Shown: positions 29,705-39,628, numbered from the stretch's first letter. The stretch is DNA of 64,000 nucleotides from Deltaproteobacteria bacterium (GCA_019307065.1 JAFDKH010000006.1:42881-106880), one strand, 5' to 3'. Numbers and translations: made by a program. Notes: generated by a model from the letters alone, not told the origin.

Positions 29705-30461
29705 CACAGCGCCGGATGAAGCGACTGACACAATTGCTTCCAACGCTTACGACCAGGCCGAATTCGTCGCCAATATCGGACACGACCTCAAGACCTATCT
29801 CAATCCGATCATCGGTTTCACCAGCGTGTTGCTGCTTGACAAGGCGGGCCTGGATTCAGATCAAGTTCATCAATTGGATCTGATTTACAGCTCGGCCCGG
29901 CAGCTGCTCAAACGGATCGATGCCATGGTGGAATTCCAACGGCTGAGCACCGGCGCGCCGGCCGGCTTAGTCGATTGGGTTTCTACCCGGGAAGTGTTTC
30001 TGGAGGTCAATCAGATATTCCAGGATTCAGCCGCCCAACGTGGAATATCTCTGGTTGACAGCCTGGAAACAGCGCCGGCCAGGCTGCGTACCAACCGGAT
30101 GATGCTGAATAGGGTGCTCAATGAACTTGTAGCGAATGCTTTGAAATTCACCGAGACCGGAACCGTGACGCTCACGGCAAAACGGGGCGAGCCTCCCGAG
30201 CCGCAAAAAGTAAGGTTGAGGTTTTGTGTTGTTGATACCGGTTCGGGGATAGGTCCGAAGCCGTTGGCGATTCTTCAGGCCAGTCTCGAAGCAGCCCCTG
30301 ATCTGGCAAGTCAGAGCTTCGCCGGTCTGGGACTGGGGCTGGCCCTGGCTCGCGAAGCAGCCAGGCGGCTCGGCGGATGGCTGGAAGTAAAAAGCACTCC
30401 TAATCAAGGCAGTACTTTTTCGCTGATTGTCGATTTTTTTGAGGATGATCTGGAAGAATGA
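29688..30461 (+). CDS. Histidine kinase (HisKA + HATPase), no recognisable sensor domain
   Basis: FVANIGHDLKTYLNPIIGFTSVLL; NELVANALKFTETG; VVDTGSGIGP; GLGLGLALAREAARRLGGWLEVKSTPNQGSTFSL; GTG start overlapping dedA. Confidence 0.82.
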   Translation: MKKKNSTAPDEATDTIASNAYDQAEFVANIGHDLKTYLNPIIGFTSVLLLDKAGLDSDQVHQLDLIYSSARQLLKRIDAMVEFQRLSTGAPAGLVDWVSTREVFLEVNQIFQDSAAQRGISLVDSLETAPARLRTNRMMLNRVLNELVANALKFTETGTVTLTAKRGEPPEPQKVRLRFCVVDTGSGIGPKPLAILQASLEAAPDLASQSFAGLGLGLALAREAARRLGGWLEVKSTPNQGSTFSLIVDFFEDDLEE

Positions 30462-30467
30462 AGCCGG

Positions 30468-31247
30468 CTAGACTGTCTCTTCTTCTTCTTCTTCTTCGTC
30501 TTCACGATTTGAGCCGGGCAGACGGCGGCGTACGAAGCGCACCAGCTCTTCAGCCGGGCCGAGAGCCAGCATGCCGGCCACCACAATCATGAACATTACA
30601 GCAAAGCCTGTTTTCAAGGCGGCAACCAGGACGAGAATCGCCAGTCCGATCACCACGAAGGCTGTTTGCTTTGACTTGGCCGCTTTGAATGTCCGGTAGT
30701 GAACGTTGCTGACCATCAGGAACGAAAGTAGAAGCACAACCACAATCATCAAGGGCTGATAGTCAAGGATCACCCCGCCCGAGCGATAGTGAACCAGGAC
30801 GAGCGATACCAGACTGGCGGCTGCCAGCGGAATTGGCGCTCCTAAAAAGTGCTTTGAGGGGCCATTGGATTGGGCCGCTAAAACATTGAAGCGCGCTAAG
30901 CGAATTACGCCGCAAGTGGCGTAGACGAAAGCCACCAACATGCCCCAAATGCCGAATTGGAACAGGGCCCATTTGTATATCAGAATGGCCGGGGCTACCC
31001 CGAATGAGATTGCATCAGCCAGCGAGTCTAGCTGAATCCCGAAATCGCTTTGAGTTTTTGTCATCCGGGCGACTCGCCCGTCGGCGGAATCAAAAATCGC
31101 CGCAAAGATTATAGCCACGGCCGCTTTGTAGAAACGGTCGGTTGCGCTCCCTTCGGTTGCCATGAGAATCGCGTATATTCCGCAGAAGATACTCGAGACA
31201 GTAAAGAGATTGGGCAAGATGAACAACATTGCTCGGCGCTTGGTCAA
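30468..31247 (-). CDS. pssA: CDP-diacylglycerol--serine O-phosphatidyltransferase family (CDP-alcohol phosphatidyltransferase)
   Basis: DSADGRVARMTKTQSDFGIQLDSLAD matches DG-x2-AR-x8-G-x3-D-x3-D; multiple TMs. Confidence 0.88.
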   Translation of the reverse strand: MTKRRAMLFILPNLFTVSSIFCGIYAILMATEGSATDRFYKAAVAIIFAAIFDSADGRVARMTKTQSDFGIQLDSLADAISFGVAPAILIYKWALFQFGIWGMLVAFVYATCGVIRLARFNVLAAQSNGPSKHFLGAPIPLAAASLVSLVLVHYRSGGVILDYQPLMIVVVLLLSFLMVSNVHYRTFKAAKSKQTAFVVIGLAILVLVAALKTGFAVMFMIVVAGMLALGPAEELVRFVRRRLPGSNREDEEEEEEETV

Positions 31248-31576
31248 ATTTCCTCCAACTCAAGGAACTAGCAACCTTCATGCCAATTAATGGCCGGATC
31301 GCGTTCAAAAAAAACACTTCAACTTCAACGCGTTGCGTCACAGGGGTTATGGATTGTTGTTAAAAGTGCGTAATTTGATTCACGGTTTCGTCACTATCCG
31401 CGAAATATTTTCCCTGATAGCTGGCGATTATCGCACAAAACACAATAAAAAGTCAAAGACAGACAGGTCATCCAAACGAATTGTCCGTAAACTATCCTGA
31501 CACGCTCATGATTGACAAAAAAGGGCCTTTTGGTTCAATGTGCTGATCGTTGAAATAAGATCGATGAGGAAAAGCC

Positions 31577-33154
31577 ATGAAGCTAGCAAAATACACAAGC
31601 GTGATTCTGATTGGGTTGGCACTTGTCGTAGCAAACTGTTCTCCCAAAGAACGGGCCCTGCCGTGTTCTAAAGATAGCGAATGCGCTTCCGATCAGATCT
31701 GTCTCGAGGGTCAGTGCACTTTAGTTGCCTGCAAAAGCGATCAAGACTGTCAAGCGACTGAGGCATGCATTGATCATGAGTGTGTCAAAAACACTGGTTG
31801 TACGACCGACGGTCAGTGCCAAATCGGGCAAATTTGTAAAAGCGGTGAGTGCCTGACGGGATGCCGGGTCAATCGCGATTGCGAAGCCGGCCTGGTGTGT
31901 TTGCCCGAAGAAGGCGAGCATGGCCAATGCGTAGAGTGCAAAGATCAAAGCAACTGTGAGCCGGGCGAGAAATGTATCAACCATAGTTGCGCAGCTCTAT
32001 GCGACACCAGCCAGGATTGCAGCCAGGGTTACTGCGACACCGTCTTGCATGCTTGTGTCGAGTGCCTGGTAGACGACCACTGCCCGGCTACGTTAATCTG
32101 CGAGGAACGGGCTTGTATCGCAGGTTGTCGCCAGGATGCCGATTGCGGCCAGGGTGAAATCTGCGAAAACAAAGTCTGTCTGGAGGGCTGTCGCCTGAAC
32201 AGTGATTGCCCTTCGGGCGAGTGTGACCAGCAAACTAACAGCTGTGTCGATTGTTCTTCCAAAGATCAGTGCTCGATCGGTGAACTGTGTATAAACGGTA
32301 AATGTGTGTCCGGCTGCGAATCGAATCGCGATTGTCCGGACGAATGGTACTGTCTGCCCGATCAATCCCAGCATGGCGAATGCGTCGAGTGCCGCAATGA
32401 CGGCGAGTGCCGAGATCCGCTCGAACCAGTCTGCGTTGACGGTTCATGCCAGCCCGAATGCGTACACGATAACGACTGTCCGAACGCCGGACAGCAGTGT
32501 ATCGACAATCACTGCGTGACTCTGGGTTGCACCGAAGCCAGTTGTGATTCGGGCCTTTGGTGCGATGTCGGTGACGGCCAGTGCAAGCCCGGCTGTGATG
32601 AGCAATCAGACTGCCTGGAGCCTAAAACCTGTAACTACCAAACCCATGAATGCGGGCAGTATGATTGCTGTGGCGGCTGCCCGGCCGATCAGTACTGTGA
32701 TTCTGTCTCATGTGTTTGTGTAAGCGGTTGCCAGAGCGCCGAAGATTGTCCGGTCGGATTCACCTGTGAAGCCAGCGGCAAGTGTTGGTGTACAGCCAAT
32801 GCGTGCCCCGAATACACAACCTGTTCCGTAACTAGCGGGGATTGTCAGCGCGATATCTGTAGCAATGATCAAGACTGCCCTTCCGGCTGGATATGCAACT
32901 TGAACACTCAGGCCTGCGAATCGGGCGGCGGTATTGAAGAAGGCGGCATATGTTTCGCGGATGAAGATTGCGATATGGTGGCCGGCCTGCTGTGCGACAG
33001 TTCTCTTTTTTGCTTGTACTGTCAGATGGCTGATCCGAATTTCACACCAACATTCACATGTCGGCTGGAGTGTTCATTGATGAACCCGATCTGTCCCGCA
33101 GGATACGAATGTTTATATCGGCACCTGGGACTTAAGGGCCTATGTATGCCTTGA
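31577..33154 (+). CDS. Cys-rich repeat (dickkopf-like) lipoprotein
   Basis: Lipobox-like VANC; about 12 repeats of C..D.DC..G..C..G.C. Confidence 0.8.
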   Translation: MKLAKYTSVILIGLALVVANCSPKERALPCSKDSECASDQICLEGQCTLVACKSDQDCQATEACIDHECVKNTGCTTDGQCQIGQICKSGECLTGCRVNRDCEAGLVCLPEEGEHGQCVECKDQSNCEPGEKCINHSCAALCDTSQDCSQGYCDTVLHACVECLVDDHCPATLICEERACIAGCRQDADCGQGEICENKVCLEGCRLNSDCPSGECDQQTNSCVDCSSKDQCSIGELCINGKCVSGCESNRDCPDEWYCLPDQSQHGECVECRNDGECRDPLEPVCVDGSCQPECVHDNDCPNAGQQCIDNHCVTLGCTEASCDSGLWCDVGDGQCKPGCDEQSDCLEPKTCNYQTHECGQYDCCGGCPADQYCDSVSCVCVSGCQSAEDCPVGFTCEASGKCWCTANACPEYTTCSVTSGDCQRDICSNDQDCPSGWICNLNTQACESGGGIEEGGICFADEDCDMVAGLLCDSSLFCLYCQMADPNFTPTFTCRLECSLMNPICPAGYECLYRHLGLKGLCMP

Positions 33155-33170
33155 CGCTTTGCCCGTTTAT

Positions 33171-33197
33171 AAACCGTCAAAACCGTCGAAACCGTCG
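33171..33197. repeat. Three tandem copies of 9-bp AAACCGTC(A/G)
   Basis: aaaccgtca-aaaccgtcg-aaaccgtcg read directly. Confidence 0.8.
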
Positions 33198-33218
33198 TAA
33201 AACACCATAACAGCACAC

Positions 33219-33294
33219 CGTCATCCCGGCAGGCCTCTAGCCGGGATCCATATTATGAAGACTGGGTCCCGGCCTTAGACATGCCGGGATGACG
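33219..33294. repeat. 76-bp palindromic/MITE-like element with 13-bp perfect terminal inverted repeats
   Basis: CGTCATCCCGGCA ... TGCCGGGATGACG; two internal CCCGGC-N9-GCCGGG hairpins. Confidence 0.75.
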
Positions 33295-33333
33295 AATTTT
33301 AATTCAGAGAGTTTTATGTTTTGTTAAAAAAAA

Positions 33334-34068
33334 TTAGCGGCAATCGGGGCAACTATCGAAAAATGACTTGTCTACTTTGATCTGCTTTGCGAAGTGGGTA
33401 AGCAAGAAGGTCGGCGCGAAGGCGCGCCCGCATTTGTCGCACTTGTGCATCGGTAAATCGCGGTGCCATCTGACGATCGAGCGCACATGATCGTCTTCTT
33501 TCAGGCCGATGCAGTCGGTCGGGCAAACCACCACGCAGGCGGCGCAGCCGATGCAAGCCTGGTTGGCTTCGTCATAGGGAGAAACCATCTGTTTGGCCAG
33601 GCCGCGTCCGGAGAACCCGATTGCGTCGGCCCCGACCAGCTCTTTGCAGACCCGTGAACACAAGCCGCACTTGATGCACTCCTGGCCTTCGTCTTTGACG
33701 AAAGGTGTTTCGGTTACCCCGTATTCTGCGGCCAACTCGGTCACTTGCCTGGCCGCGGGTGCCATGGCCATCAGCAACTGCAGAATGAGCTTGCGATGCT
33801 CGATGACCTTGGGGGTGTCCAAAAAGACTTCGATTCCTTCGAGGACCGGGTAGTTGCACGAAGTAGTCAGTTTTTGCCGCTTGCCCTTCTTGACTTCCAC
33901 CAGGCATAGGCGGCAAGCGCCGTAAGAACTGACCGCCTCGTGATAGCACAGCGAGGGTACTACGTACCCATAGCGGCGCAAGGCGCCCAGCAGGCTTTCT
34001 TCGTGAAGGCCCTCGTAGCTGCGACCTTCAATCTTGAAAGTGACTTGCTTGTCTTTTTTCTCAGCCAC
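33334..34068 (-). CDS. NuoG/HoxU-type iron-sulfur subunit (2Fe-2S plus 4Fe-4S domains)
   Basis: VPSLCYHEAVSSYGACRLCLVEV; ECIKCGLCSRVCKE; ACIGCAACVVVCPTDCI; C-terminal CDKC...CPDC; GTG start with AAGGAG. Confidence 0.88.
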   Translation of the reverse strand: MAEKKDKQVTFKIEGRSYEGLHEESLLGALRRYGYVVPSLCYHEAVSSYGACRLCLVEVKKGKRQKLTTSCNYPVLEGIEVFLDTPKVIEHRKLILQLLMAMAPAARQVTELAAEYGVTETPFVKDEGQECIKCGLCSRVCKELVGADAIGFSGRGLAKQMVSPYDEANQACIGCAACVVVCPTDCIGLKEDDHVRSIVRWHRDLPMHKCDKCGRAFAPTFLLTHFAKQIKVDKSFFDSCPDCR

Positions 34069-34078
34069 AACTCGCTCC

Positions 34079-35971
34079 TTATTCAACCCGGACGGCGTCG
34101 AACTTGCAGACATCCAGGCAGATGCCGCAACGGATGCATTTCGACTCGTCGAGCAGGTGGACTTCTTTTTTCTTGCCGCTAATCGCGTCCTCGGGGCACT
34201 TCTTGGCGCAGATCATACAGCCGGTGCAATTGGCGTCGACAATCGAATAGGTGATCAAGCCTTTGCAGACTGCGGCCGGGCATTTCTTTTCATTAATGTG
34301 TTGTTCGTATTCATTGCGGAAGTATTTTATTGTCGAAAGCAGCGGATTCGGGGCAGTCGTGCCCAGGGCGCATAGCGATCCGGCTATGATGGTTTTACTA
34401 AGTTGTTCGAGCAGTTCGATATCGCCGGGCCGCCCGTCGCCTGCGCAAATGCGTTCGATTATGGCTCCGAGCTGTTTGAGCCCTTCGCGACAAGTGACAC
34501 ATTTGCCGCAAGATTCGTCAGCCAGGAAATTGATGAAATAGCGCGCCAGGTCGACCATGCAGGTCGACTCATCCATGACGATCATGCCGCCCGAACCCAT
34601 CATCGAGCCGACCTCGGTAAGCTTGTCGAAGTCGACTTCCAAATCCAGCAGCGACTCGGGTAGACAGCCGCCCGAAGGGCCGCCGGTTTGGACCGCCTTG
34701 AATTTCTTGCCGTCGATAATGCCGCCGCCGATGTCAAAGATAATCTTGCGCAAAGAAGTACCCATCGGCACTTCGACCAGGCCGGTGTTGTTTACCTTGC
34801 CGACCAGGGCGAAGATCTTGGTGCCCTTGGAGCCGCCCCAGGGGTTGTCGCTCACATCGCCGGTGCCGATTGAAGTGTACCAGTCAACTCCGCGGTCGAT
34901 AATCAGAGGCACATTGGCCCAGGTCTCGACATTGTTCAGGTTGGTCGGCTTGTCGTAAAGCCCGGATTCGACGGTGTGGATGTGTTTGGCGCGCGGTTCG
35001 CCGACGAAGCCTTCGATCGAGGTCATCAGGGCCGTCGATTCTCCGCAAACGAAAGCCCCGCCGCCCTTGTTTATTTTGATATCGAAATCCATCCCCGAAC
35101 CAAGGATGTCTTGACCCAAGAACCCCATCTGGCGGGCCTGCTCGAGGGCGATTTCGAGTCTTTCGACGGCCAGTGGGTATTCGTGGCGAATATAGACATA
35201 GCCGGCCGGTTTTCCGGGATGGCCTATCGCGAAGGCGCCGATGATCATGCCTTCGATCACCGAATGCGGATTGCCTTCCATCAAGGAGCGATCCATGAAA
35301 GCCCCCGGATCGCCTTCATCTGCATTGCAGATGATATAGCGCACACCGTCGTCACAATTGGCTGCCCGGCATGATTCCCACTTGACTCCGGCGGGAAATC
35401 CACCTCCGCCGCGGCCACGCAGGCCCGAGGCCTTGATTTGCTTGCAGACTTCTTCGGGCTGCAGCTCTTTTAGCACCTTGGCCAAAGCCGCATAACCGCC
35501 GACACCGATGTAGTCATCGATCGAAGTCGGATCGATCTCGCCGTTGTAGGCCAGCAGCACGCGCATCTGGTTCTTATAAAAGGGCACTTCGGTTTCTTTT
35601 TCGTAGGCCTGGCCGGTGGCGTCTTTGTACTGCAGCTTCTCGATTATTTCGCCCTTGGCGACCGTCAGCTCGATGATATCGGCGACATGCTCGGGTTTGA
35701 CCCGCCGGTAAAGAGTTTGCGCAGGATGCAGGACCACCAAAGGACCCTGTTCGCAAAAGCCATGACAACCCGTTTGCCTGAGTTCGATCTCGTCTTTGTG
35801 CTTGCTTTGGGCCAGACTGTCTTCGAAGGCTTTGGCCAGTTTCTTGGCCCCGGACGCACAGCAACCGGTCCCGGCGCAAACCGAGATTACCTTACGCTCG
35901 GGATCGCGCCGGCTTTTGATTTTTTCGCTGAAAGCTGCGAGATCGGCGGCTGTTTTTATTTTTGTTGGCAT
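34079..35971 (-). CDS. nuoF: NuoF/HydB-type NADH-binding flavoprotein with N-terminal thioredoxin-like 2Fe-2S and C-terminal 2x[4Fe-4S] domains
   Basis: GLRGRGGGGFPAGVKWE; CNADEGDPGAFMDRSLMEGNPHSVIEGM; ESCGKCVTCREG; C-terminal CTGCMICAKKCPEDAI and CIRCGICLDVCKFDAV. Confidence 0.92.
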   Translation of the reverse strand: MPTKIKTAADLAAFSEKIKSRRDPERKVISVCAGTGCCASGAKKLAKAFEDSLAQSKHKDEIELRQTGCHGFCEQGPLVVLHPAQTLYRRVKPEHVADIIELTVAKGEIIEKLQYKDATGQAYEKETEVPFYKNQMRVLLAYNGEIDPTSIDDYIGVGGYAALAKVLKELQPEEVCKQIKASGLRGRGGGGFPAGVKWESCRAANCDDGVRYIICNADEGDPGAFMDRSLMEGNPHSVIEGMIIGAFAIGHPGKPAGYVYIRHEYPLAVERLEIALEQARQMGFLGQDILGSGMDFDIKINKGGGAFVCGESTALMTSIEGFVGEPRAKHIHTVESGLYDKPTNLNNVETWANVPLIIDRGVDWYTSIGTGDVSDNPWGGSKGTKIFALVGKVNNTGLVEVPMGTSLRKIIFDIGGGIIDGKKFKAVQTGGPSGGCLPESLLDLEVDFDKLTEVGSMMGSGGMIVMDESTCMVDLARYFINFLADESCGKCVTCREGLKQLGAIIERICAGDGRPGDIELLEQLSKTIIAGSLCALGTTAPNPLLSTIKYFRNEYEQHINEKKCPAAVCKGLITYSIVDANCTGCMICAKKCPEDAISGKKKEVHLLDESKCIRCGICLDVCKFDAVRVE

Positions 35972-35975
35972 GACT

Positions 35976-36434
35976 CTATTCCTGCTTGAGCGGTTTGAGG
36001 ACCCGGTCCAGTTTGGCCGAGGTCATGTTGCCGTGATATTCGCGATCGAGAATCACCAAGGGACCCAGGGCGCAGGCCCCGACGCAATTGACGGTTTCGA
36101 GGGTCAGGTTCATGTCGCTGGTTGTGCCGCTTTCGGGAACGTCGAACTGGCGCCTGATGTGATCGACTAGTTTGGGCGCGCCGCGCACATGGCAAGCGGT
36201 GCCCATGCAGACCGTACAGATGTGTTTTCCGCGCGGTTCGAGCGAGAAAGATGAGAAAAAAGTGGCCAGCGAGTATACCCGCGCCAGGGAGACATCCAGC
36301 TCCTGGGCTACTTTTATAATGTCTTCTTTTGGCAGGTAATTCTCCTGACCTTGAATGTCCTGGAGGATGGCCAGTAGAGCGGCCGGATCGCGGTCGTGTT
36401 TGTCTAAGATGGCAGCCAGCTTGGTAGTATCCAT
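35976..36434 (-). CDS. nuoE: NuoE/HydC-type 2Fe-2S subunit
   Basis: LLAILQDIQGQENYLPKEDIIKVAQELDVSLARVYSLATFFSSF...CTVCMGTACHVRGAPKLVD...TVNCVGACALGPLVILD. Confidence 0.93.
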   Translation of the reverse strand: MDTTKLAAILDKHDRDPAALLAILQDIQGQENYLPKEDIIKVAQELDVSLARVYSLATFFSSFSLEPRGKHICTVCMGTACHVRGAPKLVDHIRRQFDVPESGTTSDMNLTLETVNCVGACALGPLVILDREYHGNMTSAKLDRVLKPLKQE

Positions 36435-36443
36435 AGCGTCTCC

Positions 36444-37373
36444 CTACAAGACCAGGCCTTCGCGTCGCTCGAGCTTGCGATATTCGGCGTGAACCCGTTG
36501 CTCGATCTCGGCGATGGTGGCATCGTCCAGGTGGCGGAACCGTCCCTGAGGTTTCAAGTATTCCTTCAAAGGTCGAAATTCCTTGATGTGTATATTGAAC
36601 TTCAACTTGCCCTGTTCAATTTCATAAAGCGGAAAAACTCCGGTCTCGACTGCAGTGCGGCCGATGGCGATGGCCAGTTCGGGTTGCATGCGCCAGCCGG
36701 TCGGGCAGCAGGAGAACACGTGCAAGTAGGCCGGACCCTTGACCTTGGCTGCTTTTTCGACCTTGGCCGCCAGATCGAAGGGATAAGAAGGGCTGGCTGT
36801 GGCTACGTAAGGAATCCCGTGGGCCGCGGCTATTAATGTCACGTTTTTCTTCCAGGTTTGTTGCCCGATACTTTGACTGCCCGCAGGCGAGGTAGTCGTG
36901 GCCGCCCCGAAGGGGGTCGAACTCGAACGCTGGATGCCGGTATTCATGTAGGCTTCGTTGTCGTAGCAGACGTAGATCATGTCATGGCCACGTTCGAGGA
37001 CTCCGCTGAGGGCCTGTATACCGATATCGGCCGTGCCGCCGTCGCCGGCCATCCCGACCACGTTTATCTTGCGCTTGGGCAGCCTGCCTTTTTTCATCAG
37101 GATCTTCAGACCGGCTTCTACTCCGGAAGCTACCGCCGCGGCGTTTTCGAAGGCCACGTGAATCCAGGGGATCGCCCAGGCCGTGTCGGGATATGATGAG
37201 GAGATAATCTCCATACACCCGGTGGCCGAAGCAACAATTGTGTTGCGGCCCAGAACCTGGTGAATCAAACGTACGGCCAGCGCTTCTGCACAGCCCTGAC
37301 AGGCGCGATGCCCGGCCACGAACGGGTTGTCTTTGGGAAACAACCTGGCGGCAAATACATTCGGTCCTTGCAT
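36444..37373 (-). CDS. porB: 2-oxoacid (pyruvate):ferredoxin oxidoreductase beta subunit
   Basis: [70 protein letters not shown]. Confidence 0.92.
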   Translation of the reverse strand: MQGPNVFAARLFPKDNPFVAGHRACQGCAEALAVRLIHQVLGRNTIVASATGCMEIISSSYPDTAWAIPWIHVAFENAAAVASGVEAGLKILMKKGRLPKRKINVVGMAGDGGTADIGIQALSGVLERGHDMIYVCYDNEAYMNTGIQRSSSTPFGAATTTSPAGSQSIGQQTWKKNVTLIAAAHGIPYVATASPSYPFDLAAKVEKAAKVKGPAYLHVFSCCPTGWRMQPELAIAIGRTAVETGVFPLYEIEQGKLKFNIHIKEFRPLKEYLKPQGRFRHLDDATIAEIEQRVHAEYRKLERREGLVL

Positions 37374-37375
37374 GG

Positions 37376-38551
37376 CTACTCCCTCAAACCGACAATTGTA
37401 GGCTCGCCAACGTCACCGCCTGCACGGATTGCGAGCAGCTTGTCGAAAATATTTTCGAAATCTGAAGCCGGTGCGTCCCGGCCACCCAACCCGACGATGA
37501 ATTCGGCGATAGTTGGCCTATGTTGGCGGTGGTAAAAGGCGGCTTTGATTTCAGAGGCAACCGGACCGACCGGCCCGCCAAACGAGATCGCCCGATCCAT
37601 CACCCCGACTACCTTGATGTCGCCGATCGCTTCGAAAAGATCGTCGAACGGAAACGGTCGCCAGAGTCTCAAGCGGACCAGCCCGACTTTCTTACCCTGT
37701 TCACGACACCGGTCGACGGCGGTCATGGCCGTCTCGCCCAGAGCGCCCATGGTCATCAATACGACCTCGGCATCGTCGGCCCGGTAGGTTTCGACCGGCT
37801 TGTAAGAACGCCCGAATTTCTTGGCGAACTCGCCCAGGGTCTCGACTATGGGGCCATAGGAATCGGTCAGTAGCTGCTGTTGGACTTTTTTTGTCTCAGT
37901 ATAGATTTCCGGAATGCCGACCGGTCCCATGCTGATCGGCTTATCGACATCAAGCCGGATCAAGGGCTCGAACTTGGGCAGAAACGATTGCACCATTTCC
38001 CGGTCGGGCATCAGAACCGGTTCGATTGTGTGAGTCAGGATGAACCCGTCGAAGTTTACCATGACCGGCAGGGAAACTCTTTTATCCTCGGCCAGACGGA
38101 AGGCCCAGATCGTCAGATCCAGTGCTTCTTGCGCATTTTCGGCGAAGATCTGAATCCAGCCGATGTCGCGCTCGGTCATCACGTCGGAGTGATCATTCCA
38201 GATACTGATTGGGCCGGATAGAGACCGGTTGGCGACCGACATGACGATTGGAAAGCGCATGGCCGCTGCGATGAAAAGAATTTCGTGCATCAATGCCAGG
38301 CCTTGAGAGGCGGTGGCCGTATAGGTGCGTGCCCCGACCGCTGCGGTACCACAACAAACCGACATGGCCGAGTGTTCGCTTTCGACCGGCACGAAGGCAG
38401 CATTCAGTTCACCATCGGCAACCAATTCACTCAAGTGTTCGACAATATGAGTCTGCGGAGTAATCGGATAAGCGGCTACAACATCGGCGTCACACAGGCC
38501 AACCGCCTCGGCTATCGCAATCGAGGCTTCCATTCCGATGCGCTTTTCCAT
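37376..38551 (-). CDS. porA: 2-oxoacid (pyruvate):ferredoxin oxidoreductase alpha subunit
   Basis: [27 protein letters not shown]...[35 protein letters not shown]. Confidence 0.93.
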   Translation of the reverse strand: MEKRIGMEASIAIAEAVGLCDADVVAAYPITPQTHIVEHLSELVADGELNAAFVPVESEHSAMSVCCGTAAVGARTYTATASQGLALMHEILFIAAAMRFPIVMSVANRSLSGPISIWNDHSDVMTERDIGWIQIFAENAQEALDLTIWAFRLAEDKRVSLPVMVNFDGFILTHTIEPVLMPDREMVQSFLPKFEPLIRLDVDKPISMGPVGIPEIYTETKKVQQQLLTDSYGPIVETLGEFAKKFGRSYKPVETYRADDAEVVLMTMGALGETAMTAVDRCREQGKKVGLVRLRLWRPFPFDDLFEAIGDIKVVGVMDRAISFGGPVGPVASEIKAAFYHRQHRPTIAEFIVGLGGRDAPASDFENIFDKLLAIRAGGDVGEPTIVGLRE

Positions 38552-38847
38552 TACTCCTCCTCCTCGATCATGTTTATGCAGGCGGTCGGGCACTCGTGGG
38601 CGCAAATGGCACAGCCTTTACAGTATTCAAGATCAGCATCCGGCAGGCCTTCGCTTACTTGTCCGAAGTGGACACATCCCTCCGGGCAGAAGATCACGCA
38701 GATCCCGCAGCGAATGCATTTTTCATGATCCCAGACAGGTCGTTGCGAACGCCAATCCCCGGTACGGTTCTGGCGGGCGCTGCCCGGCACGGTGATAGCG
38801 GTTCCGACAGCTAGTTCGGTCCATTTGGGTGTTGCGCTCTGGGCCAT
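38551..38847 (-). CDS. porD: 2-oxoacid:ferredoxin oxidoreductase delta (ferredoxin-like) subunit
   Basis: KCIRCGICVIFCPEGCV; YCKGCAICAHECPTACI. Confidence 0.92.
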   Translation of the reverse strand: MAQSATPKWTELAVGTAITVPGSARQNRTGDWRSQRPVWDHEKCIRCGICVIFCPEGCVHFGQVSEGLPDADLEYCKGCAICAHECPTACINMIEEEE

Positions 38848-38858
38848 GTTGCGCCTCC

Positions 38859-39413
38859 TTATACGGCTTCGACGATCTTGGCTTCGGTCTGGGCTCGTCT
38901 AAAGGCATTGATGTTCTTTGCGGCAATGCGGCCGAAGCGTTCTTCGAGTGCGTGTTCTAGTTTTTCGTTTGATACCATCGGAACCGCGGCCATGGCTGCC
39001 CCGAGCATGGTCGTGTTGGTAATTAATCGACCGATTTCTTCTCGGGCAATATGGTTGGCATCCACAATTGCCAGCCGGGCGGTAATGTTGAATTCTTCGC
39101 GGATGGCCTGCGCGTCGCGACCGGTGTTGATCACTACTGTGCCGCCGGGTTTCAGGCCTTTGTCGATACGAACCAGGCGTAACAGTGAAGGATCGAGTAC
39201 CAGCACCAGCGACGGTTCCTGGATGGCGGCTCTATTCTTGATTGGTTTGTCGGAAACCCGGGCAAAAGCGATAACCGGGGCACCTCGTCGCTCGGGTCCG
39301 AAACTAGGAAAGGCCTGAGCACTTTTACCCTCGGCGATGGCCGCCTGGGCCAAGAGTTCGGCCGAAGTTACGGCCCCTTGGCCGCCACGTCCGTGAAACC
39401 TTACTTCATGCAT
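38859..39413 (-). CDS. porG: 2-oxoacid:ferredoxin oxidoreductase gamma subunit
   Basis: HEVRFHGRGGQGAVTSAELLAQAAIAEGKSAQAFPSFGPERRGAPVIAFARVSD. Confidence 0.92.
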   Translation of the reverse strand: MHEVRFHGRGGQGAVTSAELLAQAAIAEGKSAQAFPSFGPERRGAPVIAFARVSDKPIKNRAAIQEPSLVLVLDPSLLRLVRIDKGLKPGGTVVINTGRDAQAIREEFNITARLAIVDANHIAREEIGRLITNTTMLGAAMAAVPMVSNEKLEHALEERFGRIAAKNINAFRRAQTEAKIVEAV

Positions 39414-39551
39414 CGAAAGCCTCCAATATGGAATCAAGCACCAGATTTATAATTTCTATCAGCCACAAGAACAGCTAGAAATACTGCCCTACCTGACCAG
39501 TGTCAAGGGAAACTCGGTCACAAAAAAAGGCGGTAACTAAAAGAGGCGGTC

Positions 39552-39628
39552 GCGAGTCAAAACCGTCGCAAGTCAAGGCCGTCGCGGTTTTATCTTGTGA
39601 CCCAAGGCTCGGGACGGTTTTGACTCGC
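39552..39628. repeat. Intergenic 16-bp perfect inverted repeat with nested smaller repeats
   Basis: GCGAGTCAAAACCGTC (39552-39567) / GACGGTTTTGACTCGC (39613-39628). Confidence 0.8.

Noticed and set aside
33171-33197. AAACCGTC tandem repeats considered as a CRISPR array
   Set aside because: 9-bp units with no spacers and no cas genes
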